Source of the DNA: Mauremys mutica
Lineage: Eukaryota; Chordata; Testudines; Geoemydidae
Length of the DNA stretch: 64,000 nt
Direction: 5' to 3'
Assembly: GCF_020497125.1 (NCBI RefSeq)
Contig: NC_059089.1
Span: 26,991,282 to 27,055,281, forward strand
This document shows positions 1 to 11,175 of the stretch, in pieces. Both the position numbers and the translations under genes were made by a program. The notes beneath the pieces are model-generated. The model worked only from the letters and a program-made list of their open reading frames with translations, had not been told where the DNA came from and searched no databases. Positions within the stretch are counted from its first letter, which is position 1. Every line of letters starts with the position of its first letter.

Positions 1-1019
1 CATATTTGGTGTTGCATCAATACATATTTCCATTGACCCTTAACAGTGAATATAATACTAATTTGATCTGTTACTGTGACTAAAAAATGAATCAAGGATA
101 ATAAAAACAAAAATCAAAACAGACTTTATACTCCAGATAACATCTGTTTCCGAAATTGCTCAAGCAGGAAGACAATCTAACTTTCAGAATATAATCTAAT
201 CAAGAGCCACAGGAAGGTTTATGATGCACTTACAATTATTTTAACAGAAATGCTGTAGGTATATGCAGCATCAACACTATTCAGCACATTGGACACATGA
301 TTTAGAGCATTTTAATAAGTGCTGGGAACCAAAGAAGAAGAAACCTTGCTGGATTTCTTAAAACAAAGCTCATCTGAAAACTGCTACATTAAGGCAGGAG
401 GTTGTTAAAGCTTAAGTACAAATCCTGAACTCCTTAGATCCTTGTTTCAGCAGGGCAACCTAGGAGCAATCCTATAGCAACTATGCATGGAAGAAAGTGG
501 CTAGTAAGGAAACAGTCTAATTTAAAGCTTACAAGTGAGACAGCAAGTTTTCATGGGAGCACTGGTTACAGTTCAATACTTAGAGGTAAAATGCAATTTG
601 CCCCTAAGATAGGATTCAACCACTTTATGTATGAAGACTACAGAGTACCCTCTCCAAAATTATAGCTCTTAGAGTACAAAATGAATTTTCTGGGAATTTA
701 CAAGTAAAACTTTCATTATATATAAAACTCACCAAAATACCATGCATTGGCTATATTTGAAGTTGAGACTTTTTTGTTTAAGGATCAATGGTCATCTCTG
801 GTTGCTAGTCTTCATAAATTAGATTTTCTTCATAAGCAACTGACATTTCAAAATGACTGCCATTTTCTCTTGTTCTCAATAGGATTGATGCTACAAATGC
901 AGGATTCCCTCTTTCAAACAAGCCACCACTTATTACTCGCAATAAGGGTGAAGCCAAAACCCACTTAGTGAAGATGCAGTCATGTGATACCACTGGGGTG
1001 GGAGGAATGAAAATATGTA

Positions 1020-1132
1020 TTTGTGCCTGTATCTGTAATTTGCACTCCATGCATCTGAAGAAGTGGGTTTTTTGCCCACAAAAGCTTATGCCCAAATAAA
1101 TCTTTTAGTCTTTAAGGTGCCACCGGACTGCT
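1020..1132 (+). mobile_element. Penelope-like element 3' tail with hammerhead-like core
   Basis: The stretch contains ctgaaga at 1,055-1,061, then a gtgggt/gccca stem, then an aaaa where hammerhead ribozymes have gaaa, then gcttatgc and an A-rich aataaat run. It ends in tagtctttaaggtgccac, shared almost exactly with the copy at 18,045-18,190. Penelope-like retroelements are known to carry minimal hammerhead ribozymes in their terminal repeats, and this order of blocks fits that. The lost G in the gaaa block suggests an inactive copy. Confidence 0.6.
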
Positions 1133-2264
1133 CAAAGTTATTTTAATCTAAGATGGGGCTAAACATTTATGCACTAATCACAGTTGAACATGTTATTGCA
1201 TGGCATCACTACAGAGTGAAGTTTAATGTTGTTGGGGTCCCTTAACTGTGTTTCCATACTTTGACTACATTTGTCCTTAAATTTAATCTTAAATCTGAAT
1301 TTCCTGTGTTTGTAAGGCTTGTTTTTAAGACCTAAAACATCCATGCAATGTTTTTATCCTTAATTTATTGATCTATACTCAACTTAAACTACATTGAATA
1401 GTAGTTTTTAATCTGGGAATAGTTATAGATTATGAGGGGTAACTGACAATTTTTAGAAAGTGACATGGAAAAAATGTACATTAGCACCATCTACTTTGAA
1501 GGACAGCTGTCAAGTGAGGATGTGCTTGCTAGATATTTAATGTTTCTATACTTATTATATGGATAATATTACATGCTGTTATTATTTTGAGTCAATTATA
1601 GCGTGTCTACTGCTCAATACTAACATTAGAGATGTACATTTAGTATGTTACAGTACCATTAAGGCTAGGCTTTGTTTTAAACTTATGACTGCCTGCTAGT
1701 TTAGCAGGAAAATACAAACTTTTGTTTTAAAAGAACATATTTGCTTGCTTTCATATCCAAGATATTGCTCTGATCTGGATCCTCAACACTAACAGAATCC
1801 TGAAAAATACGACTGCTTTTGAGACAAACAAATCTCCTTATTGTAGATAGAAAGTGATCTTTATTTCCTTTAAATTTTTACTTTGAAGTGCTATCCAACT
1901 CATGTCCTATGGGCTAAACCTGGCACCCCATGACAAATTCAGATTTTGCAGAATACAAAATTTAAATGTATAGAGTGCTTCTGGCAGCAAAGAACCATCA
2001 AAATGTGAACTGACATAATGACACAATAGCAATTATCCTTTTGTGCCCTCCTCGTACTCACTTGTCTCCACAAGTAGTGCTGAATGCAACACAAAGGGCA
2101 TATTCTGCCCCACTGTCTGTTCAAGCCTCCCGTTGTCACTTGGCTCAGTGCGTTTGGTAGGAGGCTGGCTCACAGTATATTACAGAATTTATATTCCCTC
2201 CACTACTATGCTTTCATTAGATACCAAGTATAGTGACAGGCTCATTCAAAATACTTCATTATGT

Positions 2265-2385
2265 GTACTGCAGTTGCACATAGGGGCTTCAAGTATGGAC
2301 CAGGGCCTCATTGTACTAGGCACTGTATATACATGTGACAAAGATGGTTCTTACCCTTGCCCAGAGAGATGACAATCTAAGAGCC
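2265..2385 (+). repeat. Ancient amniote interspersed repeat fragment
   Basis: The phrases 'ggggcttcaagtatggacca', 'gggcctcattgtactaggca' and 'cccttgcccagagagatgac' recur in diverged form at 61,195-61,395 and, reversed, near 41,905-41,970. I recognise the shared consensus as a very old, widely dispersed reptile repeat but cannot name its class with confidence. Confidence 0.4.
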
Positions 2386-4585
2386 TGTTTACACACAGAA
2401 GTTGCACCAGTTAACAAAAGTGAGTAACTAAACAGGTATAATTTGTGTGCGTGAACTCTCATTAACATGAGTCTTATTGGATTTGTTTTGTGTCTGTAAG
2501 TTTACCAGGGCAAGCTAATCCAGTATAACAGTCAACACACAGTTGTTCCATTTAACAATATTTGTATTAAAAACATTAGTCAAAATGGTACAACTGTTTG
2601 TGTGGATAGGCCTAAGTAACCTACATAAACAGAATGAAAGGGCTTTTCTATTCCATGGCCTAGAACCCTTTTACCAGGTGGTCTTTCCCTTTCCATTACT
2701 GCTGGTCCTCCATCTGTTATTCTGCACTCAAATCCCACTGGTAACATTAAACAAACACTGCATCTACCCCTTTTTGTAAAACCAGGAACAGCAAGAAGTT
2801 CCTTCTCAACAAGATTTGATTCAAGTTTAACATGATTTTAGCCAAAGGACTGAATGCTTCAAGGAATTGGAAATGGGAGCCATTTCTCTCAAAATAGGCT
2901 GCCTCCATCCCAGCCTCAGGTCAGCAGCAACCGATGGCTGTTCAGCACTGTACATGAAATGAATCAATGGTTTCATTCCAATTTCTGGTCACCTTTTGTT
3001 AAACATGAGTCGATTAAGGAAGGTAAGGCCCTATCAGCATGACACTGACACCCAGCACTGACATTTCTCATCTAATGCAGAAGCATGTACGAGCTGGATA
3101 GGGAAGGACAGCAGTTGGCTCAATTTGAGCAAGATGGAAGCGATGTTGGTTGGTATCTATTTATAGCTACATCCAACAGTGGATAAGCATATTAGCCTGA
3201 GGCTTCTGCTAAAATGATCAGCAGTGAAATGGTTGATGACATTTAATGTCATCATTAGATTGAGTTAGCCTTCAGTTGTGACAAAAGAGCTTCCTGTAAT
3301 GTTCTCAAAATAATGTTCTTTACAGTCAAATAATCATGCCTTTAAAAAACCCCACTCATTTTACAACTCAATGTCTTCAAAAACTGATTCAAATATTAAT
3401 CAAAAACTCATCCCTCTGCAAAGATGCTGGTGCCTTTGCCCTTAGTTTTCCAACTCAGATCAAAATTGCCTAAAATAAGTAACCAGTAGTTAATACTTTC
3501 ACTGATCTATCAACATTAATGTAATTTTCCTTTCACTTTGTTTTTCACTAGTACCTCTTCCAGTGTGTCCCGAACAAAGTCTCCTGCTTTCACATATCAC
3601 TCATCCTTTAGCAGCTGTAGCCTGTAAGTTATGTTTATTCGACAACTAACTTGGTTTCCAAATCATGTTTCCTGTGAGTCTGCACTTTCACAATCACCAC
3701 ACAAGAGTAAACAAAACAGGAAGTGAAGTGTAGCTGGCATATAGTTTTAATCAATTTTTGTGTGTGGCCCCCACCACCACACCCCCCTTCGGTCTCTCTT
3801 TCAATGAGTGATAACTTTGGCAGATGAATTTTGTTTGTGAAACTTTTGTAGATAACACTACAGAATCAGCACACAGACATAAGAATTTTATAAAGCCAAT
3901 TTGAAGCAAAAATATGTGCATGTTAGACAAAGTCTGACCCACTCTGAAGGCCCCACAGAACTCCAATTCACTACTTTACCCTTTTCACAGTGCTACAGTA
4001 TGCATCTTGTCCCACCATACAGGCTCATCATATGTTGCTCACTTTAGTGTGGTTACATAGCTCTTGCACTCTAAAAAGAAACACCCCACTGTGATACAGA
4101 TTGACTTCTCCTTCCTTAGGCTAGAGCCGGGCAGTCAGAAAGCTGATCTTTTACCTACTCAGACTAAGGACTGCATACAACAGTTTCCCCTCTACAGTAT
4201 AATGCAGTAGAGACCAACATGTACAATTTGCTGCATGAAGGTAAGTATTTTAGGAACGAGCTCCTGTCTGATGGCATTACTGCTACGTAGCCTCAATGAA
4301 TTTGTGACAAAGCAAGCTTCGGGATATCCGTGACAGTTTTGCTTTACTTGTGGGTTTGATATGTTATCATATTACCATGAATTGTCTTCTCAGAAGAATC
4401 TCTGATGCAGTTTTTTGACTGAATGTTAGTTCATTCAAAATTCACCATCCAACTAATCTCAAATCAATGAGATTGCTAAAAAGGGATTTTGACCAATAAA
4501 CATAAAACGTAAACTGGAACAACAAACCTTAACTACACAAAATCACTTCAGAAAAAGTGATTAAGAGAGACTATGGGGGGGGGGG

Positions 4586-4700
4586 TAAAGTAATATATTT
4601 TATTGGGACAACTTCTGCAGGTGAAAGGTACAAACTTGCGAGCTTCACAGTGCTCTTCATTAAAAGAGACTGACATTTCTATTGCCAAGGCTCAGCAGTG
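4586..4700 (-). mobile_element. Penelope-like element tail, second subfamily, minus strand
   Basis: Read on the minus strand, the stretch holds atgaaga followed by gagc, a short loop, gctc and gcaa, then a run ending in ccaataaaatatatta. This matches the block order of Penelope-like terminal hammerheads (ctgaaga, stem II, gaaa), with substitutions in both conserved blocks. Stem II corresponds to about 4,640-4,656. It is a different subfamily from the 1,020 and 18,045 copies, because stem II is gagc/gctc rather than gtgggt or gtgagc. Confidence 0.5.
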
Positions 4701-4807
4701 GAGGGCTAACAAGTTATTCCCTTGCAATTTACAACAACTCCATGTGGCTTGCACAGATTCTAAGCCAGAGAAGGAAAGAAAAACAGTTTTGCCAAAAGGT
4801 ATTTATC

Positions 4808-4822
4808 GGGGGGGGGGGGGGG
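4808..4822 (+). repeat. Poly-G tract (15 G)
   Basis: Fifteen consecutive G residues stand in otherwise AT-rich sequence. A shorter poly-G run lies at 4,575-4,585, just beside the Penelope-like tail. Such runs are prone to length error in assembly. Confidence 0.9.
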
Positions 4823-6739
4823 TTTCTTCTCACCTACATTTCTAAAACATTAAATCAAAGGCTTCTCCCAAAGGACGTTAGCACAAAAGGCAGTCTCAAT
4901 TCAACTCTCTTTTTAAAAAGGGCTTTCCTTGCAGTCCATGAAATAATTTTTAATCTTAAGGGAATCTCTTTTACAAGTATCTATCTTCATTTCTCATCTT
5001 CCATATTAGAAGATTCAGGCACAAAGTATGTTTCTTCACTATGTCTTTACATCACTGTTTAATTTACATCCTGTCCTGACCACTGATTTGTATCATTTAA
5101 CTTTGAAGTGTTGTGATTTTTGTAAAGTGCCTACAAAAGTTAATCTGCCATTTGTGTATAAGCATACCTGGAAGCCTTTTTCTAGTGAGTTTACTGATAA
5201 AAAATAAGAAATGAGAGTTACAATATAATATATTGTTTTTGAAATTGGCCATTTGCAAGAAAAAAATTAACTGTATAATTTCAACATTATGCTGGTCTTC
5301 TGTGTGACAACGACTCAAAGTGGCTATTACATTAGGTTAAAAATTGTCCCAGTTAAAAAAAAAAGGAAATGGGATGGCATGGTTCAGTTTTTGGACAGAA
5401 AGTGAAACTAGAAAGATTAAGGCAGTCTGAATCAAATACTACCTCATACTGATTCTTACTGTATAGAAATGAAAGGTATTACTATGAGATAATCTTGATG
5501 GATACATGACAGTAACAGACAAAAATGTACTGTCTTGCTGTTTTGAGACCCCAGGCTATATTCTGACTCTGTGGAAGAGTAGACAAGATATTTAGAATTA
5601 ACTAGTTTTGGATGAAAAATGGGTTTGTTTTTTATCTATTGTAGACAATCCTGATCTCTGAATAATTTTTATTCCCATTTTTCCTTGAATTGCCTTTTTT
5701 TATAAAAATGAAGAAAAAATATAGATACATCTAAGTCCACCCATCTTAAACATTAGAAACCATGTTGACTGGCAAGTTAATATTCAGCTCTAATACACAT
5801 TAATTCAAATCTTAGATGGAGGAACTTCCGCAAGACCAGAAAAAAACTAAAAATTCATCGTCCTAAAATTCTACAAACTGGTTCCAGAAGTCAAAACACT
5901 AAAAAAGCCATAGACAAGAAAGCTGATGCACTAAATCCATACACACCCCCACCCACCCCTTGGGTTCGGGGAAATACAAAACAAATGCCACAATGACATA
6001 GGGAGTAAGAGGCAATTACTATTAAAGAGTAAAAGGAGAACACCAGGGAATGTTAGGTACAAGGAACAAGTCACTAATATTCATTAACCATGGGCTGCCC
6101 CACGTAGCCACCACACTGCTAACATCTGCTAATCCTCATGAAGATTCAACTGCACAAATATTATCTCCAGGTAATATGGAGATGAGGGATTTAGAAGCAT
6201 ACTATACTATTCAAATCACTTAAGTGTCTTTTGCACTGTTTAACAAAAAAAATTTACAAAAAGGAGGTACATGTAACAAGTTCACCATGCACTGCATTGC
6301 ATTACACTTTGCATACAAAGAACCTTACATCCAAGGACTGAAATCACTTGATATAGAATATTAAATGTAGAAAACACTGGGTCTTCGACCCAAAGGAGTT
6401 TACACTAACAGAATACACGAAACAGTTCAGAAACATTTAGAACTTCATAAAGGAAGTAGGGGGAAGTAATTTGTAGGAAACAAAAGAAGGAACTTGATCC
6501 ATGGAAATGGGAAAAAGCTGTTCTCAGTATAGGTAGTGTATGAGAGAAGGTGTAAAGTGGGAGAAAACCAAAGTAGCAATTATAGAAGATATGTAGAAAG
6601 AAGTGAAACAGGAAGATGAAGTGACGGCAGAGCTCTTCAGCGCACTGAAAATAGGGGTGCAGAGCTTGAACTTTATGCTTAGAGTGAAGTCAGCTTAGAA
6701 AAAACAAACTCAGCTTCAACACCTCTCGTGGGGAAGACC

Positions 6740-6816
6740 ACCACCATTCTACAGTTGGGGAAATTGAGCCACAGAGATTAAAGTGGTTTAGTCAAGATCA
6801 TGGAGTACGATAAAGC
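6740..6816 (+). repeat. Ancient SINE-like tail split by a MITE (left part)
   Basis: The phrase 'acagttggggaaattgagcc' followed by acagagattaaagtgg and gtcaagatcatgga resembles the tail of old reptile or mammalian interspersed repeats ('gaggaaactgaggcacagag... aggtcac'). The element continues at 7,121-7,180 with 'ccattgctctaaccctcaga', after interruption by the GC-rich hAT MITE. Confidence 0.4.
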
Positions 6817-7120
6817 CAGGGGCGGCTCTAGCCATTTCGCCGCCCCAAGCACGGCGGCACGCCGCGGGGGGCGCTCTGTTGGTTGCCGGTCCTGCGGACA
6901 TGCCTGCGGAGGGTCCGCTGGTCCCGCGGCTCCGGTGGACCTCCCGCAGACGTGCCTGCGGATGCTCCACCGGAGCCACGGGACCAGCGAACCCTCCGCA
7001 GGCATGCCTGCGGGAGGTCCACCGGAGCCACCTGCCGCCCTTCTGGGAGCGGCAGAGCGCACCCTGCAGCATGCCGCCCCAAGCACGCGCTTGGCATGCT
7101 GGGGTCTGGAGCCGCCCCTA
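6817..7120 (+). mobile_element. GC-rich hAT-type MITE, copy 1
   Basis: The 304-bp element begins caggggcggctcta and ends tggagccgccccta, so the ends are imperfect inverted repeats of the hAT type (CAGGGG...). It is flanked by a perfect 8-bp target duplication, gataaagc, at 6,809-6,816 and 7,121-7,128. It is far richer in GC than the surrounding intron. Internally, 6,902-6,939 pairs with 6,966-7,003 in a 38-nt hairpin arm with 36 matches, and 6,996-7,013 is an 18-nt perfect palindrome. Open frames on both strands here follow from the base composition and are not genes. Confidence 0.85.
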
Positions 7121-7888
7121 GATAAAGCCAGGAACAAAAATCAAATATCAGCTTCCATTGCTCTAACCCTCAGACTACACGTTTTATTAAGTAACAAAGC
7201 AGTAAGATCCATGATTTAGTAACCTGATGAAGTAATAATTTCTGGAAAATATTTACAGGCCCAATGACTTCCTAGTGTTCAGTGGCAAGACTAATCTTTC
7301 TGCTCCATGTTTTATCTGACTGAGACGATCTCTGTAACATATTGCTTTAAAATATTTGCATAGTGGTAGAGATACAAATTGGGAGTCAAGACTCCCAATT
7401 TTTATTCCCAGCAGACCCACAGATTTATACCCTAGATAAATGACAGTTTCAGCACTTTTCTTTTCTTTTCTTTTTTTTAAACAAAGAAAAGTGGAGACCT
7501 CCATCTGTATATTTCAGCCAAGTTTTCAGAAGTGACTGCTTTACCATGGATGCCCCCATTTTTAGGAGGCGTAATCCAAGACATTTTGGGCTTGAGTTTC
7601 AGCAGTGTCACCCACCCTCAGTGCCTAGTCAACTAGAATTGTGGGTGCTCTCTACTTCCAATCACCAAGCCAATGGTGTCCCAAGTTAGGCTCCCAAACC
7701 TAGAGGCCAAGGTTGAAAATTTAACCTTAATGTTTATGAAGCATTTCACCAATGCAAAGTACTGTTTAGCAAAGTAAGACCATCAATTTCATGCAGTTAA
7801 AACCCCATTATCCTCCTCAGCTCTTTATTCATATATTTTAGATTTCATTAATTTTTACACCCTCTAATCATCCAGGGCCAGTTCTACA

Positions 7889-7891
<3 letters not shown>

Positions 7892-7922
<31 letters not shown>
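7892..7922 (+). repeat. (CA)n microsatellite
   Basis: About fifteen uninterrupted CA dinucleotides. Confidence 0.95.
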
Positions 7923-7926
<4 letters not shown>

Positions 7927-8454
7927 CACGCCTCTACAGTAAAGACTTACAGTTCCTCTACCTTCCTGCTTTCTCTTCTGAGCCAATTTATTCAGCCAAC
8001 TTGATTACTTGCTTTGTAGACAGAAGAACCAAGCAAGTAGTATCCTTCAGAGCTGCTGCTACTTCGCAAGCTGACCACAAGGAATTAAGTCCAATACACT
8101 ACCATCCAATCGGCAGCAGGTTCCTCTTCAATGCACACCACAACAAAACCAGGAAAACCAGCATAAAAAAATCCCTTCGAACTCACCTTTGCATGGCATG
8201 TTGTATTGTATTTAACAACCTGTTGTCATTTGCTAGCATGGACTTAACCAGTTAGGCTGTTCTCTGCAACTAGAAATCAGTTGTAGGCATCAAGTCTACT
8301 AGCTGAAACATGGCAGTAGGAAATGGACTGAGTTTCTCTTCACTAGCAAGCATGTCTTGTGGCAAAAGTCACATAGGACACAAAGCATAGCTTACCAGGC
8401 AGAGAAAATAATTCAGTCTTTGAACATAGTGGACAGCTCATGATTACAAGAGTT

Positions 8455-8700
8455 AGGGTATGTCTACACTTAAAATGCTGCAGTGGCACAGCTGCACTGC
8501 TGCAGTTGTGCCACTTCAGCGTAGACACTATCTCTGCCCATTGGCGGGCTTCCCCCCATCAGCATAGGTAATCCACCTCCTCAAGAGATGGCAGCTAGGT
8601 TAACAGAAAAATTTACACTGGGGGTGGGTCACTATAACTAAGTTTCTCAGTGGTGTAGCTATACCAAAGTAAATTCATAGCATAGACAAGGTTTAAGACG
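8455..8700 (+). mobile_element. MITE, 'tgtctacact' family, plus orientation
   Basis: The stretch starts gggtatgtctacactt and ends near catagacaag. Its first part folds on itself: tgtctacact...ctgcagtggcac pairs with gtgcc acttcagcgtagaca. Its second part ('taggtaatccacctcctcaa', then gagatggcagctaggttaac) is shared, reversed, with 9,779-10,035. The family looks like a non-autonomous DNA transposon common in turtles. The superfamily is not determined. Confidence 0.5.
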
Positions 8701-9033
8701 CTTGACTCTTCACAACACTATCAAAAATGGAGTCTCCCCTATTTTAAAGCTAGTAACGTTAAAAATTGGGACCTTTAAAAACATAAAACACTCAAGTTAC
8801 TTAACCTAAATATATCATCCTGCAGTACAGCAAACAGCAAAAAAGTTTACCAGACTGCTGCTTACTTGGTGGCCTTTGCAATGACAGATTATATGCTCAA
8901 ATTGCAAAAATAAAGATCAAGAGTAAAAACTAATAGTGTTTTTTTTTAAATTGGGCATGTTAACATGCCATTAGGTTGATGGAAGAGAAAGGAGTTTAAC
9001 ATATTGCTCCTTACTGTCTCAAAATTATCCCAA

Positions 9034-9124
9034 ATACACCTCTACCCCATTTTAACGCTGGCCCGGCCCACCAGGGGCTTTCCCTACACAAGCGGCATCC
9101 CACCTTTGGGAAACACTGCCCTAG
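9034..9124 (+). mobile_element. Two abutting DNA-transposon end fragments
   Basis: 9,034-9,062 (cacctctaccccattttaac) matches the left end of the Tigger-like MITE at 10,987. It abuts 9,069-9,122, which on the minus strand begins agggcagtgtttcccaaag, a hAT-type terminus. Both are truncated. Confidence 0.4.
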
Positions 9125-9778
9125 ACTATTGCCAACTATTTTTGTTTTCAAAAATATTCATTTCCACAGTTACCACAGATATGACAAGAGTAATTTTGGT
9201 TTGATTTTTACTGCCTCTAAGCTATGAAATATTAATCTTGAAATTCAAGTTCAATTGTCTAAGTCCTGTCCATCATTTCATAATTGCATTCTCATGACAC
9301 ATTACTCAGTTAGAACTGTATGTGCACATATGCCAAAAATATTCTTATTCTCTATACTGAAAATCCATCTTAACAGCTAATCTAGCCATATATGTATTTA
9401 ACATATACATGTATTACACTATGTGCTTTCTAGCTCATCCTTCGGCAATTTATCATCTTTATGATGCTGTGGGACAAGGGTTATCTCCTCTATTGACAGA
9501 CAAGCCTAGTTCTTACAGAGACAATTTGAAGACTCCTAATCATCAGTAAGATAATAGTTCAAGGCTCAGCCTGAACAATGAAGTGTGGGATCCAATATGA
9601 ACATTAACAGACGTAATGCTCTTTACCTATTTGCTTCCTTTAGTATGAAACAGAAGTGATTTTAAACTGGGGGGGGCCGCGGGGAAAATTAGCTTCTGCA
9701 AATAAACATTCCAAAGTATAGAAGAAAGCCACAGAACTGGGACAGTTTGTTTTCAGAGTAACAGATCAGGTCTAAGAA

Positions 9779-10035
9779 CACTATCTATGCTAGAAAATTA
9801 AGTCCACTTATGTACGTCACTCAAGGGTGTGAAAAATCCACACCCGAGTGGTGTAATTAAACCAACCTAACCCTCAGCAAAGACAGTCCCAGGTTAACGG
9901 AAGACCTAACTACTGCCTCTTGGGGAGGTGAATTACTTACCGGTAGGTGATGGGAGAACCCCTCCCTTCAACACAAGTGGTATCTATACTGAAGCAATGC
10001 AACTGTGACACTATAGCATTTCAAGCTTAGACAAG
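9779..10035 (-). mobile_element. MITE, same family as 8,455, minus orientation
   Basis: Read on the minus strand, the phrases 'cacctccccaagaggcagta' and gttaacctggg align with those of the 8,455-8,700 copy, and the far end keeps ctagcatagatag. It therefore forms an inverted pair with that copy, with about 1.1 kb between them. Confidence 0.45.
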
Positions 10036-10986
10036 CCCGTACAGTTTTCATACATACAAATACTATTTAAATGTTCATCACTATCGTGGTAGTTTTATTT
10101 TCTAGTAAAAAAAAAAAAAAACACAAGTTACTCCCTATTTTAAAAAGTCTATTAAAACAGATTGGTTCCTCCCTGAATGCAAACTTAATATTTCTCATTT
10201 TTAAATGCAAGTTTTTAAAAGGGAACTTATTTCCAGTCAGGTAAGACTGGAACAAGCAATTTTACAATCTTTGGTTCTGAATTCCACACAAACTATTCTA
10301 CTTTTCCAGTCGTTTTAAAAGAAATGGCTTGCAATCGTTCTGTGCTGCTCTTTTGTGCTTTAATGGAATGTCTTATTAATTATTTCTGATCTTCAGTGTT
10401 CACCCAAGGCTACCACTTAATATTTTAGCAAACAGTGTAGTACATAATTCTACCTAACCTCTTCTGCAATGAACAAAAACCATAAATTTACTTCAAGACA
10501 GCTTTTGTAGTTTGGTTGGATTCAAGGTCATTTTAAGGCTTTTAATTACTAACTAGGATTTGGGATTTTGCCCTCAGTATTTTGAAAGAAAACACAGCTG
10601 GCTTGCTCACTATTAAATATGTTAAATATCTGCACTGTCAACAGCCAAGGACAGTTATTTTTAATAGGAAACAAGAGTTGCACCTCTTAACTTATTCCTT
10701 TTTACATAGTTGACTAAAATATTGTCAATTACATGTGCAGACACACTGTAGTTTAGAATACTAACTAGATATCTACATGTGTAAAACATTGTCTTAGACT
10801 ACAGTCTGAAGATCTGCCAGAATTCTGCAGCTTAGTCTATTAACATTCTGTATTTTTTAATTAAGCTTTCCTCTTACAATTATGCATTGCTAATGTAAGA
10901 CTCTTTAATAAAGCTCTGTTGAGAAAATACCCTGTGACAGCTTCTAATGTCTTTATTACAAAAAACACATTCCTCCCCAACTAATA

Positions 10987-11175
10987 CACCTCTACGCCAA
11001 TAGAACGCTGTCCTCAGGAGCCAAAAAAATCTTACCGTGTTATAGGTGAAACTGCGTTATATCGAACTTGCTTTGATCCACCGGAGTGCACAGCCCTGCC
11101 CGCCTGGAGGGCTGCTTTACCGCATTGTATCAAAATTTGTGTTATATCGGGTCGAGTTATATCGGGGTAGAGGTG
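10987..11175 (+). mobile_element. Tigger/pogo-like MITE with cacctctac termini
   Basis: The element starts cacctctac, preceded by ta, and ends gtagaggtg, so the terminal 9 bp are perfect inverted repeats. Internal motifs gttatatcg and 'tgtgttatatcgggtcgagt' recur as in Tc1/mariner-pogo-derived MITEs. A TA target site is seen on the left; the right flank is ca, presumably mutated. Confidence 0.55.

Noticed and set aside
6778..7219. Arg/Pro-rich frames on both strands
   Set aside because: They lie wholly within the GC-rich MITE and reflect its base composition. The same applies at 14,295-14,930 and 45,168-45,528.
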